A stretch of DNA of 64,000 bases from Kaistella yonginensis. Lineage in GTDB: Bacteria > Bacteroidota > Bacteroidia > Flavobacteriales > Weeksellaceae. Of this stretch, positions 26,894 to 36,006 are shown piece after piece. The stretch covers positions 18,252 through 82,251 of the forward strand of contig NZ_JAUFQB010000004.1 of NCBI RefSeq assembly GCF_030409525.1. Direction: 5' to 3'. The notes under the pieces were generated by a model. The model had not been told where the DNA came from. It saw only the letters and a list, made by a program, of their open reading frames with translations, and searched no databases. Positions within the stretch are counted from its first letter, which is position 1. Every line of letters starts with the position of its first letter. The translations under genes and the position numbers were made by a program.

Positions 26894-28135
26894 TTACAGG
26901 ATCATTACCGCAGCAACGGTTGCATTGCTGGTTTCATCAATCAAAATGGCACTTCCTGTTCCTTTGTTTTTCTCAAAAGAATCGAAAACCAGTGGTCCCG
27001 CTGTTTTCAAAGTGACACGCACCACTTCATTCAATTTTACCGAATCGGTAATTGGTGTTTTTTCTAAAGTATTCACGTCTAATTGATACTCAATATCCTT
27101 CACAACCACTTTAATGACTTTACTCCGATGTTGTAAAAAATATTTATTGCCGGGAATTAAAACTTTATGATCCATCCAACAGACCAAGGCTTGGAATTCG
27201 TTTGCCACGGTAGGAATGTGCTCCATCTTTACAAAAAAATCACCTCTCGAAATATCAATATCATCTTTTATATGAATAACGGCGGGTTGTGGTGCAAAAA
27301 CTTCATCAACTTCTTTTCCGCCGGTTTCCACTTTAGAAATTGTGGTTTCTATATTTTGCGGTAGAATTTTGATGCGGTCTCCTTTTTTATAAATTCCACT
27401 GACGATTTCCCCGGCGTAGCCTCTATAATCATGGTGTTCTTCGGTTTGCGGACGAATAACAAATTGTACCTGGAAGCGCGTATCTTCTAGATTGGTTTCC
27501 TCGCTGGTTTCAACTTGCTCCAAATATTCCAGTAATGAACTTTCTTTAAACCAAGGCATTTTCGTAGAACGATCCACAATATTATCTCCATCTAAAGCAG
27601 AGATCGGGAAAAACTGAATATTGCTGAGGTTAAGTTTTTTGGCGATTTCTAAATAATCGGTTTTAATTTTTTCAAAAACTTGCTCGGAAAAATCCGCCAA
27701 ATCCATTTTATTCACGGCGATGACGATGTGCTTAATTTTCAAAAGAGAAGCGATGATGCTGTGTCTTCTGGTTTGCTCGATGACGCCTTGCCGAGCATCG
27801 ATGAGGATAATCATCAGCTCAGAATTTGAGGCACCCGTAATCATGTTTCTCGTGTACTGCACATGTCCGGGAGCATCTGCAATAATAAATTTTCTATTAG
27901 TAGTTGAGAAATACCGGTACGCAACATCAATCGTGATGCCTTGTTCCCGTTCGGCCCGCAAACCATCAGTGAGAATTGCCAAATCGATACCGTCGGAATT
28001 TTTATTTTTAGATTGCTTTTCCAGGGCTTCTAATTGATCCACCAAAATACTTTTGCTGTCGTACAAAAGTCGACCAATTAAGGTGCTTTTGCCATCATCA
28101 ACACTTCCGGCAGTCATTAATCTTAATATATCCAT
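26894..28135 (-). CDS. cysN: Sulfate adenylyltransferase subunit 1 (GTPase)
   Basis: A 413-residue regulatory GTPase subunit that drives ATP sulfurylase with CysD. GTP-binding motifs are GSVDDGKSTLIGRLL (G1), DAPGHVQYTRNM (G3) and NKMDLADF (G4). It is EF-Tu-like and ends without a fused APS kinase (CysC) domain. Together with the APS-type reductase upstream, this suggests that APS is reduced directly without PAPS. Confidence 0.94.
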   Translation of the reverse strand: MDILRLMTAGSVDDGKSTLIGRLLYDSKSILVDQLEALEKQSKNKNSDGIDLAILTDGLRAEREQGITIDVAYRYFSTTNRKFIIADAPGHVQYTRNMITGASNSELMIILIDARQGVIEQTRRHSIIASLLKIKHIVIAVNKMDLADFSEQVFEKIKTDYLEIAKKLNLSNIQFFPISALDGDNIVDRSTKMPWFKESSLLEYLEQVETSEETNLEDTRFQVQFVIRPQTEEHHDYRGYAGEIVSGIYKKGDRIKILPQNIETTISKVETGGKEVDEVFAPQPAVIHIKDDIDISRGDFFVKMEHIPTVANEFQALVCWMDHKVLIPGNKYFLQHRSKVIKVVVKDIEYQLDVNTLEKTPITDSVKLNEVVRVTLKTAGPLVFDSFEKNKGTGSAILIDETSNATVAAVMIL

Positions 28136-28219
28136 GTATTTTTATTTGTTAGAAATGAGGAATTCGTAAGGAGTAATAGTTGCATTGCTCATCACGTATT
28201 TCCAATTATTCATTCATTG

Positions 28220-29128
28220 TTAAAAGTATCCGCCTTTTTTTCGGTCTTCCATAGCGGCTTCGGTCACTTTATCATCGATTCTTGTTTCGCCCCGTTCCGA
28301 AATTCTGGAAGCGGTGATTTCTTCGACCACCTCATCTAAGGTCGCTGCGTTGCTTTCTACCGCTGCGGTACAAGTCATGTCGCCCACCGTTCTGTAGCGT
28401 ACGGTTTTCGTAGAAATTTTATCATTTTCATCAATTTGAATGAAATCTGAAACTGCAATGAGTTGACCTTCATATTCCAAAACTTCTCTTTCATGCGAAA
28501 AGTAAATCGTGGGCAACTGAATATTTTCTTTTTTAATGTAATTCCAGACATCCAATTCGGTCCAGTTAGAAATAGGGAAGACCCGAACATTTTCACCTTT
28601 GTGAATTTTTCCGTTATAAATTTTCCACAGTTCTGGTCGTTGCAGTTTGGGATCCCACTGCCCGAAATCATCACGAACAGAGAAAAAACGTTCTTTTGCA
28701 CGGGCTTTTTCTTCATCCCGCCTTGCGCCCCCGATGCAAGCATCAAACTGAAACTCTTCGATCGTTTCTAATAGCGTATGCGTTTGCAACCAATTTCGTG
28801 AAGCAAATTTTCCTTTGGGTTCGGTTAGATTTTGTTTATGAATGGTGTCTTCCACTTTTCTAACAATTAATTCGGCGCCGATTTCTTTTGCTAAAAAGTC
28901 TCGGTACGCCAATGCTTCCGGGAAATTATGTCCCGTATCGATGTGCACCAAAGGGAAAGGGATTTTCATCGGAGCAAAGGCTTTCATCGCTAAGTGAACC
29001 AAGGTAATCGAATCTTTTCCGCCGCTGAATAATAAGGCTGGTTTGTCGAACTGGGCTGCAACTTCTCGCATAATATAGATGCTTTCTGCCTCTAATTGCT
29101 CCAGATCATTTAAATGATATTTTGACAT
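28220..29128 (-). CDS. cysD: Sulfate adenylyltransferase subunit 2
   Basis: A 302-residue catalytic subunit of ATP sulfurylase that forms APS from sulfate and ATP. It has the PP-loop SGGKDSITLVHLA, HIDTGHNFPEAL, GGARRDEEKARAKER and the C-terminal DRKKGGYF end typical of CysD. Order on the minus strand is cysH, cysD, cysN, permease. Confidence 0.95.
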   Translation of the reverse strand: MSKYHLNDLEQLEAESIYIMREVAAQFDKPALLFSGGKDSITLVHLAMKAFAPMKIPFPLVHIDTGHNFPEALAYRDFLAKEIGAELIVRKVEDTIHKQNLTEPKGKFASRNWLQTHTLLETIEEFQFDACIGGARRDEEKARAKERFFSVRDDFGQWDPKLQRPELWKIYNGKIHKGENVRVFPISNWTELDVWNYIKKENIQLPTIYFSHEREVLEYEGQLIAVSDFIQIDENDKISTKTVRYRTVGDMTCTAAVESNAATLDEVVEEITASRISERGETRIDDKVTEAAMEDRKKGGYF

Positions 29129-29146
29129 AATCGTATTTTACAATTT

Positions 29147-29842
29147 TTATTTTTCGGAATGCAGACCGCATTCTTTTTGAGATTCTTCCCACCACCATCT
29201 TCCAGCACGCGGATTCTCGCCCGGCTCGATCGCTCTTGTACAAGGTTTACAGCCCACGCTGATGAATCCTTGGCGATGAAGGGGTAGATCCAAAATCTGG
29301 TGTTCTTCAATATATTTTAAAACATCGTTATAAGTCCAATAAAGCAGGGGATTAAATTTGTGGAGTTGCCTGGTTGCGTCCCATTCCAGCATTTGTAAGG
29401 TTTGTCGGTTTTCAGATTGCTCACTTCTAAGACCAGTAATCCAAACCTTGGCGCCTTCTAGAGCGCGGTTTAGTGGTTTTACTTTTCGGATAGCACAGCA
29501 TTCTTTTCTGTTTTCTACCGACTGAAAAAAACTGTTAATTCCTTTTTCATTAACCATTTTTTCGACCTCGTCAGCAGCTGGGAAATAAACTTCTGTTTTA
29601 ATTTTGTATTTGGAATTGTTATTTGCTAAAAGATCGTAGTGTTCATAAAATAATCGTCCCGTATCCAGAGTGAATACTTTGATGGGCAATTTATTTTTAA
29701 AAATAACATCGGTAATAATTTGATCTTCCTGACCTAAAGAAGTAGAAAACACAATTCCGCTGGGAACGATCTCGCATAGTTTAGAAAGACTTTGCTCGAG
29801 GGTAAGCTTTTCTAATTGTTGAATGGCTTCTGCTGAAAACAT
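29147..29842 (-). CDS. cysH: APS/PAPS reductase, probably APS-specific
   Basis: Reduces activated sulfate to sulfite. ATG at 29842 (MFSAEAIQQLEKL) gives 231 residues; an in-frame TTG eight codons upstream is less likely. The cysteine pairs in KECCAIRKVKPL and GCKPCTRAI would bind a [4Fe-4S] cluster, the mark of APS-using reductases, and the catalytic Cys is in KECGLH at the C-terminus. The absence of a cysC domain nearby fits. No sulfite reductase genes lie in the window. Confidence 0.92.
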   Translation of the reverse strand: MFSAEAIQQLEKLTLEQSLSKLCEIVPSGIVFSTSLGQEDQIITDVIFKNKLPIKVFTLDTGRLFYEHYDLLANNNSKYKIKTEVYFPAADEVEKMVNEKGINSFFQSVENRKECCAIRKVKPLNRALEGAKVWITGLRSEQSENRQTLQMLEWDATRQLHKFNPLLYWTYNDVLKYIEEHQILDLPLHRQGFISVGCKPCTRAIEPGENPRAGRWWWEESQKECGLHSEK

Positions 29843-29931
29843 TATTTGTTTAATTAAGGTCAACAAATTTGCGACAATTTAATTATTCTACCAAATTAGT
29901 GGACTAATAAGGCAAATAAAAATTGAAAGAT

Positions 29932-30339
29932 TTAATCCACGATGTCTAGTAAGGTTTTCTTTTCTAAAATGGCTAAAGAGGAATCACGAACCTCGATCAA
30001 AACATCGTGCAGCCCACAATGTTTTTTGTTACAATTCATACATTGTTCATGAAAATGAATACTAACGCAAGGAATCATGGCAATAGGGCCATTTACCAGT
30101 CGGATAATGGTTGCAAGAGTAACCTCAGCGGGATTGACATTAAAGAAATAGCCGCCACCTTTTCCTTTCTTACTGTCCAGAATTTCTGCTTTTTTCAGTT
30201 CAAGGAGAATATTTTCTAAAAATTTTAAAGGTATTTTTTTCTCAGTCGCAATGTCTGAAATCAAAATGGGTCCTTCCTCCTTTTTTCCAACAAGATAGGA
30301 AAGGGCTCGAAAGGCGTATTGTGATTTTTTGGAAAGCAT
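29932..30339 (-). CDS. Rrf2 family transcriptional regulator
   Basis: A 135-residue winged-helix regulator (MLSKKSQYAFRALSYLVG, ISDIATEKKIPLKFLENILLELKKAEIL, GKGGGYFFN). Four cysteines lie close together in CVSIHFHEQCMNCNKKHCGLHD; three are the likely iron-sulfur ligands, as in IscR/NsrR types, although CymR-type regulators control cysteine genes without a cluster. It precedes cysH by 90 bp on the same strand and is the obvious candidate regulator of this sulfur cluster, perhaps sensing Fe-S or cysteine status. Confidence 0.9.
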   Translation of the reverse strand: MLSKKSQYAFRALSYLVGKKEEGPILISDIATEKKIPLKFLENILLELKKAEILDSKKGKGGGYFFNVNPAEVTLATIIRLVNGPIAMIPCVSIHFHEQCMNCNKKHCGLHDVLIEVRDSSLAILEKKTLLDIVD

Positions 30340-30343
30340 AAAG

Positions 30344-30351
30344 CAAAATTA
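30344..30351 (-). promoter_or_regulatory. -7 box four bases before the Rrf2 start
   Basis: On the minus strand TAATTTTG is followed by CTTT and then the ATG. This places the probable transcription start at or near the start codon. Confidence 0.5.
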
Positions 30352-30452
30352 AGTAAAAGTTTTTAGAAGCTATAAAAAAGCATTGTATCAAATAGATATG
30401 CTTTTTTCCACCGCGAAATCAAGAATGTTTGATGAGCGAAAGTGAATTAAGA

Positions 30453-30479
30453 ATATTTCTATAAATAGAAATATATTTG
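30453..30479 (+). promoter_or_regulatory. Palindrome overlapping a -7 box
   Basis: ATATTTCTAT-AA-ATAGAAATAT (30453-30474) is a perfect 10-bp inverted repeat whose right end overlaps TATATTTG (30472-30479). A protein bound here would block the promoter of the DUF4268 gene. The overlap also makes the in-frame TTG at 30477 unlikely as a start codon. Confidence 0.55.
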
Positions 30480-30554
30480 TGTTCAAAAAAGGATCGAGAA
30501 GATGGGGTAAAATATGATATTTTGAGTAAGTTCGCACTTTGTAAATTTATTGGC

Positions 30555-30983
30555 ATGTTTAGTAAAGAAGAAGCACAAAGATTGAGAAAAGAATTCTGGA
30601 TCGCCTTTGGAAAAAGTTTTCCCAGAAAATGGCTTTTATACAATACCAAGATCAAGGATTTTGCTTTTAAATTTAACGCAGATGCTAGGAAAGTCGAAGT
30701 TTCTTTAGATATAGAAATCACTGATGAACTCTTTCGCAATGCCTATTTTGAAAAAATGTGGTCGCTGGAATCTATTTTAGAAGAAGAATTGGGTGCGGTG
30801 CTGAAAGATGAATTCTATACTTTAGAAAATGGTAAAGTCATTTCTAGGTTTTGGGTCACTAAAGAAAATGTTTCTATTTATAATAAAAATACCTGGCAAG
30901 AAATCTTCGGGTTTTTTGTAGAAAAAATGGACGGATTTGAACGGGTGTTTCACGAATATGAAGATTTTATAAAAGACGTTTAA
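30555..30983 (+). CDS. DUF4268 domain protein
   Basis: ATG at 30555 gives 142 residues (MFSKEEAQRLRKEFWIAFGK). The frame continues upstream to a TTG at 30477 that lies inside the putative -7 box, so the shorter form is preferred. The whole protein corresponds to DUF4268, a domain also found at the end of some restriction-like proteins, with many aromatic and acidic residues and no catalytic motif I recognise. It stands alone. Function unknown. Confidence 0.75.
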   Translation: MFSKEEAQRLRKEFWIAFGKSFPRKWLLYNTKIKDFAFKFNADARKVEVSLDIEITDELFRNAYFEKMWSLESILEEELGAVLKDEFYTLENGKVISRFWVTKENVSIYNKNTWQEIFGFFVEKMDGFERVFHEYEDFIKDV

Positions 30984-31036
30984 TCAACTTATTCTATTCT
31001 GATTTTCTAATACATCAATGAATAGTTAACCAAGTT

Positions 31037-31684
31037 TTAACCGAACTTTTTAATTGAAATTAAGGCTTCAGTATTCAGTATTTTTATTTTTTCATCGGTA
31101 TATTCGATGTAACCTTCTGCGGTAAAATTATTTAGACACTTGTTGATATTTTCTCTCGAATAGCCCAAAACATCGCTAATTTCTTTCTGCTTTAAAAAAT
31201 TTAAACATCCTTTTTCGCCATAATGCAGTAGAAAATTTGCTAAAGCACCATTGATTTTGTTGCGTTTATAGCTTAAAAGATTTTTGGCCAGGCAAGTCAT
31301 ATTTTCATTCGCCTTATTAAAAACGTCAACAAGAAACTTAGAATTAGTAGACACGAATTTTCTGTAAACATTTTTTTCAAACTGTATCACCTGCGTACCT
31401 TTTACACCGTAAGCTGAGAAAAAAATGGGTTCTTCACTGAATAAATACCGTAAACCGATAAAATCTTTTTCCCCATAAATATCAACCAAGCGACCATCGT
31501 GATCTTTCAATTTTACTTCGCCTTTATAAATGTAAAAAACCGAGAGCAGTAAGCTTTCGTTTTTAATGAACATTTCTTCTTGATCAAATTTCATGAGTGA
31601 AGCATTGGCGTTAAGAACTGACTTTTCGTGATCGCTTAAATGATTAAAAAAAGAATTTTCCAGATAGGCTTCAGGTACAATCAT
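31037..31684 (-). CDS. Crp/Fnr family transcriptional regulator
   Basis: A 215-residue protein with an N-terminal cyclic-nucleotide-binding-type beta roll (SVFYIYKGEVKLKDHDGRLVDIYGEKDFIGL) and a C-terminal winged helix (LKQKEISDVLGYSRENINKCLNNFTAEGYI). It lacks the N-terminal cysteine cluster of FNR and a clear cAMP phosphate-binding loop, so its ligand is unknown. It is divergent from the C4-dicarboxylate transporter operon, which it probably controls. Confidence 0.85.
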   Translation of the reverse strand: MIVPEAYLENSFFNHLSDHEKSVLNANASLMKFDQEEMFIKNESLLLSVFYIYKGEVKLKDHDGRLVDIYGEKDFIGLRYLFSEEPIFFSAYGVKGTQVIQFEKNVYRKFVSTNSKFLVDVFNKANENMTCLAKNLLSYKRNKINGALANFLLHYGEKGCLNFLKQKEISDVLGYSRENINKCLNNFTAEGYIEYTDEKIKILNTEALISIKKFG

Positions 31685-31766
31685 CTTTATTATTTAGACA
31701 GCAATGTACGCAGATTTTATTCCAGTACAATGCTATTGGAGCTGAGATAAATCAACTGCGTAAATG

Positions 31767-31784
31767 TTCACACCATCATGTGAA
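31767..31784. promoter_or_regulatory. Candidate operator between the Crp/Fnr gene and the dcu operon
   Basis: TTCACA-CCATCA-TGTGAA is a perfect 6-bp inverted repeat with a 6-nt spacer, placed between the divergent genes. Its half-sites resemble Crp/Fnr-family half-sites in reversed order. It is a candidate binding site only. Confidence 0.4.
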
Positions 31785-31876
31785 AAATGTAACCCCTTAC
31801 TGAAAGATAGTTCATAGCTTAAAATTCAGAACATGGGCTATACTTGCTGACCTTTACACTAATAAAAAACAAGCAC

Positions 31877-33211
31877 ATGGAATACGCAGTATATTTACAA
31901 CTTATCGTGGTGTTGGCCGCAATATTTGTTGGAGCAAAAGTTGGGGGAATCGGATTGGGGATTTTTGGAATGATCGGAATGGCTATTTTGGTCTTTGTGT
32001 TCCAGATTCCTCCTGGCGAAGCTCCTATAGAAGTGATGTTAATGATTGTTGCGGTAATTACTGCAGCATCTGCCTTACAGTCTGCCGGCGGATTAGATTA
32101 TCTGGTGAAGGTCGCTGAGAAAATCCTTCGAAAAAACCCAGAATCAATTACCTTTCTGGGTCCGATTGTATGTTATGTATTTACTTTTTTGGCTGGTACA
32201 GGGCACATTGCCTATTCCTTATTACCGATTATATCGGAAATTGCCACAGAAAGTAAAGTGCGTCCCGAACGGCCATTAAGTATATCTGTTATCGCTTCAC
32301 AACAGGCGATTACTGCAAGTCCTATTTCAGCCGCCACTGCAGCTTTGTTAAGTACCAGCTTACTCGGTGGTCAGGGAATTGAAATGATTGATATTTTAAT
32401 GGTCTGTGTACCCGCGACGATTATTGGTGTTTTAGCAGGTGCTTTCGCGGTTAGTTTTGTAGGAGTTGACCTGGAAAAAGATCCTATCTATTTGAAAAGA
32501 CTTCAAGAAGGTTTAATACAAAATAAAGAACATGCAACAGATTCTGAAGATACAACGAGCAATAAACGGCCGCTTATTGCTGTTGTTCTATTTCTAATGG
32601 GTGTTTTGTCAGTCGTATTATTTGGGTCAATCCCAACCTTACGGCCATCATTTCTTATCGATGGCGAAATCGTGAAAGTAACGATGGCACAAATCATACA
32701 GATCGTAATGATGTCTACCGCAGGGTTGATTCTGGTTTTTGCTAAAGCGGATGTCACCAAAGCAGTTAACGGAAGTATTTTTATTGCAGGAATGCAAGCG
32801 GTGATTGCCATCTTCGGAATTGCCTGGATGGGAGATACTTTTTTCAATGGTAACCTCGCATTTTTCAAAGAGCACATTCAAAGCGTAGTTACTTCTTATC
32901 CTTTCTTATTTGCCTTTGCCCTATTTGTAATGTCGATCCTTTTGTTCAGCCAGGCGGCAACGGTTCGTACGCTTTATCCACTAGGATTGGCTTTAGGAAT
33001 TCCTCCATTGGCTTTACTGGCAATGTTCCCAGCCGTGAACGGTTACTTCTTCCTTCCCAATTATCCTACCGTAGTCGCCGCAATTAACTTCGACCGGACC
33101 GGTACCACCCGAATTGGTAAGTATGTGATCAATCACTCCTTTCAAATTCCGGGTTTTGTTTCTACGATTGTAGCCATTGGAGTAGGTTATTTGATCATCA
33201 GCTTTATGTAA
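31877..33211 (+). CDS. Anaerobic C4-dicarboxylate transporter (Dcu family)
   Basis: ATG at 31877 gives 444 residues (MEYAVYLQLIVVLAAIFVGAKVGGIG); an upstream TTG lies in the leader. About ten to eleven membrane helices with GTGHIAYSLLPIISEIA and SQQAITASPISAATAALLS are typical of DcuA/DcuB, which exchange aspartate or fumarate for succinate. The following porin and aspA support an aspartate-to-fumarate pathway used for fumarate respiration. DcuA versus DcuB cannot be decided. Confidence 0.9.
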   Translation: MEYAVYLQLIVVLAAIFVGAKVGGIGLGIFGMIGMAILVFVFQIPPGEAPIEVMLMIVAVITAASALQSAGGLDYLVKVAEKILRKNPESITFLGPIVCYVFTFLAGTGHIAYSLLPIISEIATESKVRPERPLSISVIASQQAITASPISAATAALLSTSLLGGQGIEMIDILMVCVPATIIGVLAGAFAVSFVGVDLEKDPIYLKRLQEGLIQNKEHATDSEDTTSNKRPLIAVVLFLMGVLSVVLFGSIPTLRPSFLIDGEIVKVTMAQIIQIVMMSTAGLILVFAKADVTKAVNGSIFIAGMQAVIAIFGIAWMGDTFFNGNLAFFKEHIQSVVTSYPFLFAFALFVMSILLFSQAATVRTLYPLGLALGIPPLALLAMFPAVNGYFFLPNYPTVVAAINFDRTGTTRIGKYVINHSFQIPGFVSTIVAIGVGYLIISFM

Positions 33212-33230
33212 ACAGTAAAAAATAAACATT

Positions 33231-34391
33231 ATGAAAAAGTATATTATAACCTTAGTCGCCTGCGTTTTTTCTTTAGGCATCTATGCTCAAGATAATCCGA
33301 CCAGTACGCAAACTGAAGATAAGATTAGTTTTTTGGAAAGGCATAATGACCAACTCAATATTTATTTCCATATACAATCCAGCTTTGATATGATTTCAGA
33401 GGAAGGTGAAGCAACTGAAATGGCCTTTAAAGCAAGACAGTTCCGGTTGGAAATTAAAGGAAATCTCAATGAAAAAATATTTTATCGTTTTAGACAACGA
33501 TTAAACAGACCTACCAATCCACAGTCTTTAGATAATATTGGTAAAGCCACTGACTATATGTACGTAGGTTATAAATTCAATGATAAATTTAGCATTATCA
33601 CTGGGAAGCAACGTCAGGCTTGGGGAGGATTTGAATTTGATCAGAATGCCATCAATGTTCACGAATATGCTGATTTTATTAGCGCAATGGACAACAGTAT
33701 GATGGGAGGAGCCATTATTTATACGCCCATTAAAGATCAAGAATTTCAGTTTCAAATCACCAATAGCAGAAACTCCTATTTAGAAGATATTTACGGTGAT
33801 TTATCAGCGCAGGGAATTGAACAGTCTCACAATCCACTTGCTTATATCGTCAACTGGAATGGTAGTTTTCTCGACAAGCGTTTTCAGACCCGATGGGCGT
33901 ACGGTATTCAGACAGAAGCTGAAGATAATTATTCTTCAATGATTACCATGGGGACTAAATACAATCTGAAGCACTTTCAGTTAACTTTAGATTATATGAA
34001 TGCTGATGAAAAGATAGACCGCTTGGGAATCGCTACGAAAGATGGAGCCGAATGGTTGGCGCTCAACAATCAGAAAGTGTTTCAAGACGTTACTTATAAT
34101 ACGGTGATTTTAAAAGCAGAATTTCAGCCAAAACCAGAATGGAATATTTTCGCCAAAGGAATGTATGAAACCACTTCTGTAAAAAACGTAGAGAATTATG
34201 ACGATGACTTCCGAAAAGCCTACGGTTACATGGGAGGCGTTGAATTTCTTCCCTTTAAAGATCAGGACTTACGAATTTTCTTAGCTTACATCGGTCGGAA
34301 ATATGTGTATACGGAAGCAATTCCTTCTCTACAAGATTATAAAACTGATAGAGTTAGTTTAGGAGTGATGTACAGAATTAAAGCCTTTTAA
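33231..34391 (+). CDS. Outer-membrane porin (OprO/OprP-like)
   Basis: A 386-residue protein with a signal peptide (MKKYIITLVACVFSLGIYAQ) and a beta-strand-rich body ending SLGVMYRIKAF. Stretches such as AFKARQFRLEIKGNLNEKIFYRFRQRLNRP and ITGKQRQAWGGFEFDQN are typical of the phosphate-selective porin O/P superfamily. It lies 19 bp after the transporter gene, so it probably lets C4-dicarboxylates or aspartate cross the outer membrane. True substrate is inferred from context only. Confidence 0.8.
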   Translation: MKKYIITLVACVFSLGIYAQDNPTSTQTEDKISFLERHNDQLNIYFHIQSSFDMISEEGEATEMAFKARQFRLEIKGNLNEKIFYRFRQRLNRPTNPQSLDNIGKATDYMYVGYKFNDKFSIITGKQRQAWGGFEFDQNAINVHEYADFISAMDNSMMGGAIIYTPIKDQEFQFQITNSRNSYLEDIYGDLSAQGIEQSHNPLAYIVNWNGSFLDKRFQTRWAYGIQTEAEDNYSSMITMGTKYNLKHFQLTLDYMNADEKIDRLGIATKDGAEWLALNNQKVFQDVTYNTVILKAEFQPKPEWNIFAKGMYETTSVKNVENYDDDFRKAYGYMGGVEFLPFKDQDLRIFLAYIGRKYVYTEAIPSLQDYKTDRVSLGVMYRIKAF

Positions 34392-34513
34392 TAAAACGGA
34401 AGCAAACAGAAATTAATAGGTGTTTAAAAATTCTGTAGAACACAGACCAATTAAATTTAAGCATTAACAAAAATTAAAAATAAATAAATATTAATATTTC
34501 AAAATCAATTATT

Positions 34514-35920
34514 ATGAAAAATTATAGATTAGAATCCGATTTACTAGGAGAATTACAAGTTCCTAAAGACGCTTATTATGGCGTTCAAACTCAAAGAGCG
34601 GTAGACAATTTCTACATTACAGGTAACAAAATGGGTGAATATCCAGAATTTGTAAAAGCGATTGCTTATGTAAAACTTGCGGCTGCACAAACCAATCATG
34701 AACTGGGTCTTTTAGATGACAAGATGACGGCTGCGATTTCGCAGGCTTGTCAAGAGATTATCGATGGTCAATTCCACGATCAATTTCCAGTAGATATGAT
34801 TCAAGGTGGTGCAGGAACATCGGTGAATATGAATGCCAATGAAGTTATTGCCAATCGTGCTTTAGAAATTATGGGCTACGAAAAAGGAGATTACCAACAT
34901 TGTTATCCGAATGATCATTTGAATCTTTCGCAGTCTACAAACGACGTATATCCAACTACAGTTCGACTTACCGTGATCAGAATGAACCAGATTTTGGTGA
35001 AACATTTAGCTGAACTTAATAATTCATTTAGAAAAAAAGGAGAAGAGTTTAGCGATGTAATTAAAATGGGTCGTACTCAATTACAGGATGCAGTTCCGAT
35101 GACTTTAGGTCAGGAGTTTGGCGCATTCGCTGCTAATTTAGATGAGGAGATTACCCTTTTAAATAATATTTCTAATTTATTCTTAGAAATTAATATGGGT
35201 GGTACTGCTATCGGAACAGGAATTAATGCTCCGCAAGGATATGCATTACTTTGTGCAGAGAAATTAGCTAAACTAACTGGTGAAGCATTTGTATCTGCTC
35301 CAAACCTTGTAGAAGCTACACCAGACACAGGTTCTTATTTAATTTACTCTTCAGCGCTTAAACGTTTGGCCGTAAAACTTTCCAAAATCTGTAATGATTT
35401 AAGATTGCTTTCTTCAGGACCTAGAACAGGTATCAATGAAATTAATCTTCCTGCCATGCAACCGGGTTCGTCCATTATGCCAGGAAAAGTAAATCCTGTT
35501 ATTCCGGAAGTGGTAAACCAGGTTTGTTTTAAAGTGATCGGTAACGATTTGACGGTGACTTTTGCGGCAGAAGCAGGACAATTACAATTAAATGTAATGG
35601 AGCCCGTACTTTGTGCCTCGATCGTTGAATCAATGATCTACTTGCAAAGAGCGATGGATACTTTAAGAACGAAATGTATTGATGGAATTACTGCCAACCG
35701 CGATGTTTGTAAAAATTTAGTCATGAACAGCATCGGTATTGTAACTGCATTGAATCCTTACATTGGCTATAAAGCCAGTACTAAAATCGCTCAGCAAGCG
35801 ATGGAGACTGGTAAAACGGTATATGATTTAGTTCTAGAACAAAATATTTTGTCCAAAGAAAAGCTAGATGAAATTCTTGATCCTAAAAACATGCTAAGTT
35901 CTCACGACGTAGTGAAGTAA
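34514..35920 (+). CDS. aspA: Aspartate ammonia-lyase
   Basis: A 468-residue enzyme converting aspartate to fumarate and ammonia. The superfamily signature GSSIMPGKVNPVIPEVVNQV is intact, as are QGGAGTSVNMNANEVIANRALE, NDHLNLSQSTNDVYPT and GRTQLQDAVPMTLGQEF. Class II fumarase is close in sequence, but the overall match and the neighbouring Dcu transporter favour aspartase. It lies 122 bp after the porin gene and may have its own promoter. Confidence 0.92.
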   Translation: MKNYRLESDLLGELQVPKDAYYGVQTQRAVDNFYITGNKMGEYPEFVKAIAYVKLAAAQTNHELGLLDDKMTAAISQACQEIIDGQFHDQFPVDMIQGGAGTSVNMNANEVIANRALEIMGYEKGDYQHCYPNDHLNLSQSTNDVYPTTVRLTVIRMNQILVKHLAELNNSFRKKGEEFSDVIKMGRTQLQDAVPMTLGQEFGAFAANLDEEITLLNNISNLFLEINMGGTAIGTGINAPQGYALLCAEKLAKLTGEAFVSAPNLVEATPDTGSYLIYSSALKRLAVKLSKICNDLRLLSSGPRTGINEINLPAMQPGSSIMPGKVNPVIPEVVNQVCFKVIGNDLTVTFAAEAGQLQLNVMEPVLCASIVESMIYLQRAMDTLRTKCIDGITANRDVCKNLVMNSIGIVTALNPYIGYKASTKIAQQAMETGKTVYDLVLEQNILSKEKLDEILDPKNMLSSHDVVK

Positions 35921-35969
35921 GTTTATTTTTCGCTAAAAAGAAAAGGAATCATTTCCCACTGGTAGTGAG

Positions 35970-36005
35970 AAAGACCTTCAGGATTTAACCTTGAAGGTCT
36001 TTTTA
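35970..36005. terminator. Bidirectional terminator between aspA and gldG
   Basis: AAAGACCTTCA (35970-35980) pairs with TGAAGGTCTTT (35992-36002), with T on both strands. Confidence 0.8.
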
Positions 36006-36006
36006 T

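Noticed and set aside
30477..30554. Upstream TTG start for the DUF4268 gene
   Set aside because: The TTG is part of the TATATTTG promoter box, so it would not be translated.
31741..31760. FNR-like site around ATAAATCAA
   Set aside because: Only one half-site is recognisable; no TTGAT partner at the right distance.
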